A stretch of DNA of 64,000 nucleotides from positions 216,208-280,207 of the forward strand of contig NZ_JACJOG010000059.1 in NCBI RefSeq assembly GCF_014695375.1. The letters are read 5' to 3'. This document shows, in pieces, positions 17,461 to 26,385 of this stretch (position 1 is the stretch's first letter; the number at the start of each line of letters is the position of its first letter). Below the pieces are notes generated by a model. The model saw only the letters and a list, made by a program, of their open reading frames with translations. It did not search any database and was not told where the DNA came from. The DNA comes from Coleofasciculus sp. FACHB-T130. GTDB lineage: Bacteria; Cyanobacteriota; Cyanobacteriia; Cyanobacteriales; FACHB-T130. The position numbers and the translations under genes were made by a program.

Positions 17461-19047
17461 TTGGAGAAAGCAGCTCGACCCCCTTTATTTCTGACTTTAA
17501 CAGCAGCGGCAGTAGCGATCGCGATCGCTCTGCCTCTGACTTATTTGGTCATCCGGACGGCTGGTGTCGGTGGGGAAGCGCTTTGGGAATTAGTTTCCCG
17601 TGCGCGAACTCTCACCATTTTGCTCAACAGTGCGGCAATGGCGGCAATCGTGACCCTGTGTTCGGCATTGATTGCCGTACCACTGGCATTTTTAACCGTG
17701 CGAACCGATTTACCGGGACGCCGATTTTGGCTAATAGCGACGACCTTACCCTTGGCAGTTCCTAGCTATGTAGGGAGTTTTACGCTGATTGCCACTTTTG
17801 GGCCACGAGGTAGTTTGTTGCAGTTGTTGCTGGAACCTTTGGGGGTACAGGAATTACCTTCCATCTACGGTTGGCCTGGGGTGATTTTGGCACTCACCTT
17901 ATTTACCTACCCTTATTTGCTGTTGAGCGTCCGTTCTGGATTGCAAGGAATTGACCCCACCCTGGAGGAAGCCGCCCGCAGTTTAGGTCAAAGCGGTCAA
18001 GCTACTTTCTTTCGGGTTATCTTGCCCCAGTTGCGCCCGTCATTGGTGGCTGGGGGTTTATTGGTGGCGTTGTACTCGCTGCGGGACTTTGGGACGCCGT
18101 CGTTAATGCGGTTTGATGCCTTTACACGGGCAATTTTTTTGCAGTACAAGGCAAGTTTTAACCGCAATTCAGCAGCGGCTTTGGCGTTGGTATTGGTGGG
18201 GCTGGTACTGTTGATTTTGTGGTTAGAGTACCGAGCGCGATCGCGTGCAGCATACTACAGTCGCGGCTCCACCTCCCAACGACCGCCTAAAGTCTTGCTA
18301 CTAGGTCGTTGGAAGTGGCCTGCGGTAGCTTTTTGTGCGGTCGTGACAGCGATCGCTTTAGTGCTTCCTATTGGCATTACCGTGTTCTGGCTGATTCGCG
18401 GACTCCATAATGGCTACAGCCTGCCGAATCTGGTACCGGCTGCACTCAATTCCATTTTGGCGTCAGGAATTACAGCGGGTGTCGCCACTCTTTTTGCCTT
18501 ACCTGTGGCAATTTTAGCGGTGCGGTTTCCTGGGCGAATTACTTCAATAATTGAACGCTGTTCTTACATTGGCTTTGGCTTGCCTGGAATTGTGGTGGCG
18601 CTGTCGCTGGTATTTTTTGGGGCAAACTACTTGCCACAGTTGTATCAAACCCTGCCGATGTTGGTGTTTGCCTATCTTGTCTTGTTTCTACCCCAGTCGG
18701 TGGGAACCGTGCGGGGTTCGCTTTTACAGGTGAATCCGCAGCTGGAAGAATCGGCGCGGAGTTTGGGTAGAAGTTCGTGGCAAACTCTCAGAGAAGTTAC
18801 GCTTCCGCTGGTGCGCCCAGGTGTTATTGCTGGAGCTATGTTGGTGTTTCTGACGGCAATTAAAGAATTACCGGCTACCTTGCTATTAGCACCGATTGGA
18901 TTCGAAACCTTGGCTGTAAAGATTTGGAAAGCGACGGAAAATGTTGAGTTTGCTGAGGCAGCAACTGGCTCTCTATTTATGTTATTAGTTTCGATTGGCT
19001 CGACTTTATTACTGTTATCTCAAGAGCGCGTGAGGAGTTATAAGTAG
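17461..19047 (+). CDS. futB: Ferric iron ABC transporter, fused permease
   Basis: The protein has 528 residues. A stop codon lies immediately before the TTG at 17461, so the start is this TTG or later; no ribosome-binding site is clear. Two tandem permease halves of about six helices each carry EAA loops, EEAARSLGQSGQATFFRVIL and EESARSLGRSSWQTLREVTL, which contact the ATPase. This duplicated architecture is typical of FbpB/SfuB/FutB iron permeases. It lies 125 bases after futA. The ATPase gene futC is displaced to 21.2 kb by an inserted block. Confidence 0.92.
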   Translation: MEKAARPPLFLTLTAAAVAIAIALPLTYLVIRTAGVGGEALWELVSRARTLTILLNSAAMAAIVTLCSALIAVPLAFLTVRTDLPGRRFWLIATTLPLAVPSYVGSFTLIATFGPRGSLLQLLLEPLGVQELPSIYGWPGVILALTLFTYPYLLLSVRSGLQGIDPTLEEAARSLGQSGQATFFRVILPQLRPSLVAGGLLVALYSLRDFGTPSLMRFDAFTRAIFLQYKASFNRNSAAALALVLVGLVLLILWLEYRARSRAAYYSRGSTSQRPPKVLLLGRWKWPAVAFCAVVTAIALVLPIGITVFWLIRGLHNGYSLPNLVPAALNSILASGITAGVATLFALPVAILAVRFPGRITSIIERCSYIGFGLPGIVVALSLVFFGANYLPQLYQTLPMLVFAYLVLFLPQSVGTVRGSLLQVNPQLEESARSLGRSSWQTLREVTLPLVRPGVIAGAMLVFLTAIKELPATLLLAPIGFETLAVKIWKATENVEFAEAATGSLFMLLVSIGSTLLLLSQERVRSYK

Positions 19048-19385
19048 GCGGAAATGGTTTGTAGGAGATTTTTTTGACGAACCGCCAAGGACGCGCTAGC
19101 GTTCGCGAAGCGGCGCGGATGCGCTAGAGGGATGCGCTCTCTTCGCTATAGGACGCCAAGGAAGAGAGTTTCAAGAATTACTTAAGATTGCTATCTAGAT
19201 GGTTTTTATCGAATTCAAGACTTACGCAACTGGCACTGCGATAGCGAAGCGCTGCTGCGAAGCGCAGATCCCATAAGAACACCACGAAACCGCGATCGCT
19301 CAGAAAAACTACGCTATGCCCCGTATGGCAAGGCGTTTCTCCTCATGCACGCAAGCCTTCCTGATGGATGATGGCGATCGCTGTG
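19048..19385. other. Repeat-rich intergenic region after futB
   Basis: No gene is visible in these 340 bases. The stretch contains GC-rich words of the GCGATAGCGAAGCGC and CGCGAAGCGGCGCG type and the left copy of a 61-base inverted repeat (19214-19274). Confidence 0.7.
19214..19274 (+). repeat. Left copy of a long inverted repeat flanking a 1.9 kb block
   Basis: The copy begins TTCAAGACTTACGCAACTGG and contains a 32-base segment (GCGATAGCGAAGCGC, then TGCTGCGAAGCGCAGAT) identical to the complement of 21091-21152. GACTTACGCAACTG-like words are often found at the ends of cyanobacterial mobile elements. Confidence 0.8.
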
Positions 19386-20627
19386 CTAATCTTTGCGGAC
19401 ATACTGACGGATACGTTGAGCCGTCTCTTCTGCCCGAACTTGTGCGGTTGCCTGCTTGCCACTTTCGGGTTCCCAGTTGTACTCGCGACTGAAATAGTGC
19501 TGAATTGCAACCTGTCTCTTGGAAGTCAACACCAAAACGATCTGATAGTTGACATCGTAGAATTTGTCACCATCACCATCTTCTTTTGGAACTAGTCTTC
19601 TACTAGGAGTCAGCTGAACCTGAACATCAACAAAATCCCTCAGCGTGTAGGTCTTGACCGTATTACTGTCCTGGGAAACGATACAGTCAGCTAACTGATC
19701 GAAGACCCAAACTTTAGATGATTGCACGTTCGCTTTCAACCACTGTGCGGTCACTTTTGCGTATGGGTTTGGAACCACATATTTGTCAATCCAGGTTTGC
19801 CCAAATCCAAGTGCCAATTGCCAGGGACAGTAAACTCTACGACTGACCTCATCTGCTATTGGCTGCACTTGTTGCCACTCTGCTCCCTCCCAGGGAGACT
19901 TTACAGATGGGTGAGCCTGCCCACACAGACACAGTAACTCGCCCGATCGCATTTCGACAAAGAGCCGCACCTTTGCCCAAGGGTCTACATCTAAAATAAC
20001 CCGATGAATATCTGAAAAATCATAATGTTCCTGGCGTTGTCTCCACAGACTCCCATATTGGTAAGTCAGTCGATTCTGGGTTTGGTCAATGCAATAAGAC
20101 TCGATTAATTTAGAGCGGATACTCAAAAGACTGACATACAGCGCGTTGATTCCCACAAGGAAGAACATACCAGGGAGTAACCCAGACCACTGCAACCAGT
20201 CCACCTGTGCAATGCTTAAGCGATTTGCTGTAGGGTCTTTTAGGAAGGTGTTGATGCGATCAACACTCTCCTGTGTATTATCCAACCCAGAAGTTTTATA
20301 TTCCCTTAAAGGAACTTCACCTTCACTGGTTTGTAACAGAACTTGGTAAAATACCCCATCATCTACATTTGTTGTCAACTCCACAGCCTGCAAATTACGA
20401 ATGGGTGTGTTCTGCCACACCCCCAACCCCAACCAGCCCGGTTTGCTTAACTGACACGTAACCTGCGTCGGTTCTATCCGTTGGCAGTTCAATTTTGCAG
20501 GCCCGGTCCAAAGAAGGAATCCAACTCCTATCCCGGTCACGAGAATTTCCCCGAACACACGACCGAAGGACACGTAATTCTGGCGGAGAACTAATTTATT
20601 TGGAGACTGTTCAGCAATTTGCGTCAT
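19386..20627 (-). CDS. Membrane protein of unknown function
   Basis: The protein has 413 residues from ATG 20627; an in-frame start 29 codons upstream is less likely. Two hydrophobic segments are clear: VFGEILVTGIGVGFLLW near residue 25, and LLPGMFFLVGINALYVSLL near residue 155. Between them is a soluble stretch with QRIEPTQVTCQLS and LREYKTSG. The C-terminal half is soluble (DVDPWAKVRLFVEMRSGELL, then KYVVPNPYAKVTAQWLK). I do not recognise the family. It lies inside the block bounded by inverted repeats that separates futB from futC and is transcribed against them. It looks intact and uses HIP1-containing codons like its neighbours. Confidence 0.7.
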   Translation of the reverse strand: MTQIAEQSPNKLVLRQNYVSFGRVFGEILVTGIGVGFLLWTGPAKLNCQRIEPTQVTCQLSKPGWLGLGVWQNTPIRNLQAVELTTNVDDGVFYQVLLQTSEGEVPLREYKTSGLDNTQESVDRINTFLKDPTANRLSIAQVDWLQWSGLLPGMFFLVGINALYVSLLSIRSKLIESYCIDQTQNRLTYQYGSLWRQRQEHYDFSDIHRVILDVDPWAKVRLFVEMRSGELLCLCGQAHPSVKSPWEGAEWQQVQPIADEVSRRVYCPWQLALGFGQTWIDKYVVPNPYAKVTAQWLKANVQSSKVWVFDQLADCIVSQDSNTVKTYTLRDFVDVQVQLTPSRRLVPKEDGDGDKFYDVNYQIVLVLTSKRQVAIQHYFSREYNWEPESGKQATAQVRAEETAQRIRQYVRKD

Positions 20628-20711
20628 GGCAACTTTGAAGCAAGGATTGAAAATAAGAAATGTTGATGTTTCAGCTTTAGCAACCGAAGACGACTTCTTA
20701 CAAGAACCTAA

Positions 20712-21038
20712 CAAATTGGTTTTGCCCTGCTGGGGCTATCAGCATTGCTACAGGCATCAGAGCTTCTGTTTAATTTAATACGCTTCGCTGGTGCTATATA
20801 TTTGTTCTTAGGAGTACAAATGTTGATGAGCAAGCAGCAGGTTCAGTCATCGAAAACGGTTACTCCAATTGTTTACCGAAGACTTTTCTGGACTGGATTG
20901 GTCACCAGTATCACTAATCCAAAGGGAATTTTATTCTTCTTTGCATTCCTGCCAGAGCTTGTTGTTACCACTACAGGTCCCGTACCATTGCAAATATTTG
21001 TCGTAGGGTTGACATTCAGGTTCTCAGGAGAAAATTAG
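20712..21038 (+). pseudogene. LysE/RhtB family translocator remnant
   Basis: The frame is open from just after a TAA at 20709-20711 and reads FALLGLSALLQASELLFNLI, GAIYLFLGVQML and TNPKGILFFFAFLPELV, the middle of a LysE/RhtB exporter of about 206 residues. The first 50 or so residues are missing, and homology ends at about 21020 with an unrelated RFSGEN tail. Only about 110 residues of the family remain. No start codon with a ribosome-binding site is present. Both ends were lost near the inverted-repeat block, so decay by rearrangement is likely. Confidence 0.8.
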
Positions 21039-21090
21039 TTGCTCAACTCAGGCGTCCAGCGTTAGCCATGTCCTTGGCCTAATTGTGGAG

Positions 21091-21152
21091 ATGCAATCTG
21101 CGCTTCGCAGCAGCGCTTCGCTATCGCATGTGACAGTTGTGTAAGTCCTGAA
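21091..21152 (-). repeat. Right copy of the long inverted repeat
   Basis: Read on the minus strand it begins TTCAGGACTTACACAACTGT and then matches 19214-19274 with about six differences and one extra base. The 32-base GCGATAGC...CGCAGAT core is identical. Confidence 0.8.
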
Positions 21153-21209
21153 ATTATTTGTTGTGCCAAAGAGATATTTAATCAAGCCGCCTATTTTAAA
21201 TTTTGAGTT

Positions 21210-22268
21210 ATGCAACCACCGGCAATTTTACGCTTACAGAATGTAACGAAGCAGTTTAGCCAAAATACAGTTCCGGCTGTTGAAGATGTAACGTTGACTT
21301 TGCAGCCAGGGGATTTGTTAGGATTGCTGGGGCCATCTGGCTGCGGTAAAACTACACTGTTGCGGCTGATTGCAGGTTTTGAACGACCTTACCGCGGAAG
21401 CGTGGAGATTGCGGGGCGAACGGTTGCTGATTCCCGTTGTTGGGTGCCGCCAGAGCATCGGGACGTGGGAATTGTCTTTCAAGACTATGCCCTGTTTCCT
21501 CATCTGAGTGTGGCGGAGAATGTTGCTTTTGGGTTGCAACAGTTGAGTAAACAGCAGGTCAAGGAACGCACGCAAGATGCGATCGCGCTTGTCGGTCTGC
21601 AAGGATTAGAGAAGCGTTATCCTCACGAACTCTCTGGCGGTCAGCAGCAACGGGTTGCCCTCGCCCGTGCCTTAGCACCGCGACCCAAGTTGGTTCTCCT
21701 CGATGAACCTCTGAGCAATCTCGATATCCAAGTACGTTTGAGGTTGCGCGAAGAAGTGCGAGAGATTCTCAAGGCAATTGGCACTTCAGCAATTTTTGTC
21801 ACCCACGACCAGGAAGAAGCACTTGCCATCTCTGATTGGGTGGGTGTTATGCGTCAAGGACATTTAGAGCAATTGGGCACACCGGAAGATATCTACACCC
21901 ACCCCGCCTCGCGGTTTGTTGCCGAATTTGTCACCCAAGCCAACTTCCTTTCCGCCCAACGCCAAGGTCATCTGTGGGAGACAGAAGTCGGTTGTTTTGA
22001 TGTCGCCCTTAACGGACGGCAAGACCCCATTTCTAGCCTCACCGGCGAACTCATGATTCGCCAGGAAGACTTGATCTTACAGCCATTTCCTGATGCACCT
22101 GTTGTCATCCGAACCCGGCGCTTTTTAGGGCGCGAGTACCGATATTGCCTCCAAACTCCCTCTGGTAAAGAACTCCACGCTCGCACGATGACTGATACCG
22201 CCTTGCCGGTAGGAACGCGAGTGCAGCTGTCGATTGCCGGTGATAGCGTTCGAGTTTTTCCCAACTAA
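21210..22268 (+). CDS. futC: Ferric iron ABC transporter, ATP-binding protein
   Basis: This 352-residue ATPase has Walker A GPSGCGKTT (about 44), Q-loop FQDYALFPHLS, signature LSGGQQQR, Walker B LVLLDEP and switch His in FVTHD. A C-terminal TOBE-like regulatory domain follows (GELMIRQEDLILQPF to SIAGDSVRVF). VGLQGLEKRYPHELSGG and the overall length fit FbpC/FutC iron importers. It would energise the FutB permease encoded about 2.2 kb upstream. The insertion between them may have given futC its own promoter; none is obvious, and the ribosome-binding site is weak. Confidence 0.9.
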   Translation: MQPPAILRLQNVTKQFSQNTVPAVEDVTLTLQPGDLLGLLGPSGCGKTTLLRLIAGFERPYRGSVEIAGRTVADSRCWVPPEHRDVGIVFQDYALFPHLSVAENVAFGLQQLSKQQVKERTQDAIALVGLQGLEKRYPHELSGGQQQRVALARALAPRPKLVLLDEPLSNLDIQVRLRLREEVREILKAIGTSAIFVTHDQEEALAISDWVGVMRQGHLEQLGTPEDIYTHPASRFVAEFVTQANFLSAQRQGHLWETEVGCFDVALNGRQDPISSLTGELMIRQEDLILQPFPDAPVVIRTRRFLGREYRYCLQTPSGKELHARTMTDTALPVGTRVQLSIAGDSVRVFPN

Positions 22269-22300
22269 AACTCTCGATAAATTAGGGAAATTGCTCATAG

Positions 22301-22317
22301 CCCCCTTTTTAAGGGGG
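22301..22317. terminator. CCCCCTT/AAGGGGG hairpin between convergent genes
   Basis: CCCCCTT, TTT and AAGGGGG form a 7-bp stem between futC and the convergent dacB-like gene. The element belongs to the common cyanobacterial CCCCCTTTTTAAGGGGG intergenic class; related words are at 60911-60990. Confidence 0.55.
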
Positions 22318-22399
22318 TTGGGGGATCTCCAAATCCGACCCGGCGAACTGGGCTTGGTCGGGGCTTTTTGATTGCCATGCCCCTACAGATGTATCGCAC

Positions 22400-24058
22400 T
22401 CAACAGCGACGCAAGCGAGTGAGTAGCAGCACAATTTCGTCCATCGCCTGCCGTATCGTTGGGGCAGATTGGTCGGATTGATTGGCGAGAATGCTAAAAA
22501 CAATCGTTTGATACTCTGGGTGATTCATATACCCGGCTAAGGAAACCGTTCCACTCATCGTTCCTGTCTTCGCTTGCACAATGCCTTGGGCTGGAGTATT
22601 TTGAAAGCGACTTTTTAGGGTGCCGCTGACACCGGCAACCGGGAGAGAGGCGCGGTAAATTGCGGCTTCTTTGGTTTGGGCGATCGCTTCGAGAGTCTGC
22701 ACCAGTGCTTTTGGACTCACTAAGTTATGACGAGACAACCCGGAACCATCAGCCATCACGTAACTATTGGGATCGACGCCTAATTCCGTTAAAGCTTGTT
22801 TAACAGCAGCTAACCCCATTGCAGCCGAATTCTCTGAAAGTGTGGTTTCCTCGCCTTTACCGGTGGCACCCAGGGTTCGCAATAAAGCTTCTGCGTAGAG
22901 ATTATTGCTGTTCTGGTTCGTCTCCATCAACAGAGTCTCCAACGGCGGCGACTCCACAGCAGCTACTTCCCGTTCGTCCCCCCTTTCTCTGCCAGATCCC
23001 ACCTGCGACTGTGCGATAGGAATCCCCGCAATTACTAAAGCTCGCCGGAAGTGCTGCAAAAAATACTGGGCGGGGTCGAGAACTGCCACACCCAAGGATG
23101 CAGGTTCGGCACCCGCAGGCAGCTGACCTTTAATCTGTAATACGGGTTTCCCCAGTACAGCGCTAACGGCGATCGCTGCCGGTGATTTCGCTTCGGATGT
23201 CACCGTATTATTTTCAATTCGCCATTGCGTCAGCGCAATTGGATCGATCCAAGCGGTTTGTAGCGGTTGCCCAGGCGATCGCGGTGATAGGGTCAGCACA
23301 GTAGCATTTTGATTCAAAATTAAACTATTAACGGGTACCGCATAAGGTGCCTGTAGATCGCCCCATTCCCAACTGGGATTTACTGCCTGTCCTTGAAAGT
23401 AATCATCCTCGACAATTAGCTGCTGTACCTGACGAATTCCCTGGCGCTTTAGCTGTTGTGCCAAACTTCTCACCTGGGTATCGCTAAAACTGGGGTCGCC
23501 TCGTCCGACAACGCGCAATTCTCCCCCGTTTGTGCCATAAACTGAGGTGCGAATCCGAAACTGAGAACCTAATTTGTTTAAAACCGCTGCTGTTGTCAAC
23601 AGCTTTGTATTCGATGCAGGGATAAAGTAACGGTCTGGTTCGCGGCTGTAGAGGGTGCGTTCTGGAAATTTTGAAGTTGTCGATAATGGTTCTATTAAAA
23701 TTCCCCAACGAGTGCGGGAAAATTCCGGACGGTTGGTGACAGCTTCAATCGCGTTTCCTAGTTGGGCAGGACAAACCAACGCAGGGGATTGGGGTTTTCC
23801 TACTTGAGAAACTTGCCTTGAATTTATCGAAGAATTCGGAGAAACAGCGGGATTATTTGCCCTTGCCGCTTCCTGCCAGGATACCAATTGTGTGTTTAGG
23901 AGCAACAGGAAACTCAGGCATTTACTGATTTTAGTAATTTTTAGGAATAAGTAGGGGCGCGGGAAAAACCTAAAAATAGATAAACTTGTTTTTTTGGAAC
24001 TACAGATTTTTTTATGCTGGGATAAGCTGATACTTTCTTTTGACAACCTACTTACCAT
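22400..24058 (-). CDS. dacB: D-alanyl-D-alanine carboxypeptidase/endopeptidase (PBP4 family, S13)
   Basis: The protein has 552 residues with an N-terminal hydrophobic segment (LSFLLLLNTQLVSW, about 48-61) that probably serves export. All S13 active-site motifs are present: SNTK (SxxK) in PASNTKLLTTAAVLNKLG, SNN (SxN) in NQNSNNLYAEALLR, and KTG in VQAKTGTMSGTVSLAGYM. DGSGLSRHN is also characteristic. Family members trim or cleave peptidoglycan cross-links in the periplasm. The long N-terminal extension before the hydrophobic stretch is unusual, so the true start may lie downstream. Confidence 0.9.
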   Translation of the reverse strand: MVSRLSKESISLSQHKKICSSKKTSLSIFRFFPRPYLFLKITKISKCLSFLLLLNTQLVSWQEAARANNPAVSPNSSINSRQVSQVGKPQSPALVCPAQLGNAIEAVTNRPEFSRTRWGILIEPLSTTSKFPERTLYSREPDRYFIPASNTKLLTTAAVLNKLGSQFRIRTSVYGTNGGELRVVGRGDPSFSDTQVRSLAQQLKRQGIRQVQQLIVEDDYFQGQAVNPSWEWGDLQAPYAVPVNSLILNQNATVLTLSPRSPGQPLQTAWIDPIALTQWRIENNTVTSEAKSPAAIAVSAVLGKPVLQIKGQLPAGAEPASLGVAVLDPAQYFLQHFRRALVIAGIPIAQSQVGSGRERGDEREVAAVESPPLETLLMETNQNSNNLYAEALLRTLGATGKGEETTLSENSAAMGLAAVKQALTELGVDPNSYVMADGSGLSRHNLVSPKALVQTLEAIAQTKEAAIYRASLPVAGVSGTLKSRFQNTPAQGIVQAKTGTMSGTVSLAGYMNHPEYQTIVFSILANQSDQSAPTIRQAMDEIVLLLTRLRRC

Positions 24059-24248
24059 TCAGATTTTTCCGAATAAAACTGATTTGTTACTGAAAATATT
24101 ACCTTAGATAGGTGCAAAAACACAATTTGGTTTAGCAATAAAAATATTTCTAATGGTAGAGCTTATTGAGTCTTGAAAAGTGAATAAAATACAGAATAAT
24201 CATAGCTTTTTTTGTATTTACAACCGAAAAAAATAGGTACTTATAATC

Positions 24249-25409
24249 ATGGCACTTCAAGAGCGCGATTTTGAGAAAAGCAATCGCCATACAGAGGCAC
24301 CCCGTCGGAACAACGGAAGTAAATATTTTTTGGTTGCTCTATTAAGCGCACTTTCGACATTGGGTTTAGTTGCTGCTGGTTGGTGGTTGTATCAGCGAAT
24401 GCAGCAAGAAAATGCGATCGCTCCCGCAGAAGTTCCAGTGACGACCGCTAGCCCTACTGTCAGCTCAACCATTAGCCCCACCGTCGCCCCAACTGCTCCC
24501 GTCGCCCCAGTCGCCCCAGCGCCCAGCCTTGGCATTCAACCCGGTCAATTTGTTGAGCCTGCCTTAAGCAACAAAGGGCAGGTTGAATTAATCGCTGTCC
24601 GCAGAATTCTCGGTGCGCCTGATGAAGTCAGCGTGGATATGCGAATTAATCGTCTAGCAGACGATGTGGTGGGAGGAGACCTGATTAATGTCGGTGGGAC
24701 AACTGCCCGGAATCCGATCACCAGCGAAACTTATCAAGCACTCGATCCCTTGAAGCGTTCATCAGGAACGGTTTCTTTATATCAGATGCGCCTGGGGCAA
24801 CCGCAAGAAGGCTATGTTGTGCTAAAAGTCCCCGCAGGTGTCAACACCCTCGATATCTATGTCGATCAAACGCAGGCGTTTAAAAATGTGCCGATTGCGG
24901 ATGCGAACACCAGCCCAGTGAGCGGAACCGCCCCCGCTTCCCCAGTACCCACCATCGCGCCATCGCCCCAAGCTCAGGCACCCGTGACTACTGCGCCAGC
25001 TGCGCCAGTGCCCAGTGCTGACATTCAACCCGGTCAATTTGTACAGCCTGCTTTGGGCACCAAGGGGCAAGTAGAGTTGCTGTCTGTGAAGCGAATTCAA
25101 GATCCCGATTCCAGAAACCGCGACGTGGTAAACGTGCAGATGCGCGTCCGACGTCTGTCAGCGGATCGAGTGGTTGGGGGTGACATCATTACTGTGGGCG
25201 GAACCACTGGGCGGAATCCAGAGACGAGCGAAACCTACAAAGCCGTTGACTTGATTAATCGCTCGACGGGAACCGTTTCTTTGTTCCAGCTGCGCCCACA
25301 AGCGTCAGCAGATGCCTATGTCTGGCTGAGGGTGCCAGAAAACGTCAATTCTATTGACCTCTACGTGCCGGAGGTACAGGCATTTAAGAATGTGCCCATT
25401 TCTAAATAG
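24249..25409 (+). CDS. Membrane-anchored protein with two copies of an unrecognised repeat domain
   Basis: The protein has 386 residues. One membrane segment (FLVALLSALSTLGLVAAGWW, about 28-47) is followed by a Thr/Pro/Val/Ala linker and a domain of about 125 residues. A second linker (ASPVPTIAPSPQAQ) precedes a second copy of the domain. Both copies share IQPGQFVxPA, KGQVELLxVxRI, GGTTxRNPxTSETYxA, SxGTVSLxQ, VPxxVNxxDIYV and QAFKNVPI. A third copy is in the next gene. I do not recognise the family. The architecture suggests a periplasmic or lumenal beta-rich binding domain on a flexible stalk. No catalytic motif is visible. Confidence 0.75.
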   Translation: MALQERDFEKSNRHTEAPRRNNGSKYFLVALLSALSTLGLVAAGWWLYQRMQQENAIAPAEVPVTTASPTVSSTISPTVAPTAPVAPVAPAPSLGIQPGQFVEPALSNKGQVELIAVRRILGAPDEVSVDMRINRLADDVVGGDLINVGGTTARNPITSETYQALDPLKRSSGTVSLYQMRLGQPQEGYVVLKVPAGVNTLDIYVDQTQAFKNVPIADANTSPVSGTAPASPVPTIAPSPQAQAPVTTAPAAPVPSADIQPGQFVQPALGTKGQVELLSVKRIQDPDSRNRDVVNVQMRVRRLSADRVVGGDIITVGGTTGRNPETSETYKAVDLINRSTGTVSLFQLRPQASADAYVWLRVPENVNSIDLYVPEVQAFKNVPISK

Positions 25410-25418
25410 GAGGGAATC

Positions 25419-25519
25419 GGTAATGGATCGTGGAGATTTGTCAGTCATTATTCGTCCATAATCATGAGTCTTTAGTTATTTGTTCTGAGTTCGTTGCTAC
25501 TGACTCACGATCCATTACC
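25419..25519. repeat. 14-bp inverted repeat between the two paralogous genes
   Basis: GGTAATGGATCGTG (25419-25432) is matched exactly by CACGATCCATTACC (25506-25519). Further short pairings in the loop (CAGT/ACTG) would extend the stem. It lies between two same-strand paralogues and could attenuate transcription or be a STRR-type repeat. Confidence 0.6.
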
Positions 25520-25534
25520 CCTTACCAAAACGGT

Positions 25535-26173
25535 ATGAGCAATTTTTTATCTGGCATCGCAGTTGTACTTTCAATTTTGGCGATTATTGGCAGTGGCTTC
25601 AGTGCCTATCAAGTTTTTGAACTGCGGGAGGAACTCAACGCGATCGCTAATTTAAAAAGCGGTTCGACGCCTATCGGAGAGCCAACATCTAGCCCAACAC
25701 CAGATGCAGACAGCACTCCCACCGTCAGCCCCACTAGCGCCGCCTCTCCAGTGCCTACTCCGACTAACGCCACCAACACCAACGCCAAAATTCAACCAGG
25801 GCAATTTGTACAACCGGCTTTTAACAGCAAGGCGCAAGTAGAATTACTTTCGGTAAGGCGAGTTGCCGATCCAGAAACGGGATCGCGGAATGTCGTAAAT
25901 ATGCAATTTCGGATGCGACGAGTTGCCCGTCCGACCGATCCAGATATAGACGTTTTACTGCCATCTGCAATAACTGCCCGCAATCCGAATACAAACGAGA
26001 CTTACAAGGCGCTTTCTCCTAAACGTGCGACTCCTTCGGTGGATTTTGGCAGCATTGGACAAGGTGCCTCAGCCGATGCCTATGTTTGGCTACAAGTTCC
26101 GCAGGGAATCAATACCTTAGACATTTATATTCCCAATACTCAGCCATTTAAAGGCGTGCCGGTTTCTAATTAA
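25535..26173 (+). CDS. Membrane-anchored protein with a single copy of the same repeat domain
   Basis: The start is taken at ATG 25535 (212 residues), directly before the membrane segment SGIAVVLSILAIIGSGFSAY; an upstream GTG at 25430 lies inside an inverted repeat and is unlikely. A Pro/Thr/Ser linker is followed by one domain: IQPGQFVQPAFNSKAQVELL, RRVADPETGSRNVVNMQFRM, ARNPNTNETYKALSP, DAYVWLQVPQGINTLDIYI and QPFKGVPVSN. It is closer to the second domain of the preceding gene (shared QPGQFVQPA and SADAYVWL), which suggests tandem gene duplication. The family is unknown. Confidence 0.75.
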   Translation: MSNFLSGIAVVLSILAIIGSGFSAYQVFELREELNAIANLKSGSTPIGEPTSSPTPDADSTPTVSPTSAASPVPTPTNATNTNAKIQPGQFVQPAFNSKAQVELLSVRRVADPETGSRNVVNMQFRMRRVARPTDPDIDVLLPSAITARNPNTNETYKALSPKRATPSVDFGSIGQGASADAYVWLQVPQGINTLDIYIPNTQPFKGVPVSN

Positions 26174-26228
26174 TTTAGCGAGCGTAAATGCAAGGTTCGG
26201 ATAACATGGCTCGTTAAACAGCGAGATT

Positions 26229-26256
26229 GTAGAGACGCAATTCATCGCGTCTCTAC
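26229..26256. repeat. GTAGAGACGC hairpin repeat
   Basis: GTAGAGACGC and GCGTCTCTAC form a perfect 10-bp stem with an 8-base loop. This GTAGAGACGCGAT-type palindrome is a widespread cyanobacterial intergenic element; a fragment occurs near 48385. Confidence 0.75.
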
Positions 26257-26385
26257 GCAGCGAAAACTCTCGCGTCTTTTTACGAATAAAACTGGATTGA
26301 GCCTTAATTGAATTTGTCAGATTTTTTAACAAACTGCTTTGGCGATCTAAATTTTTGAAACCAAACGAAGACTAAGGATAAAACA

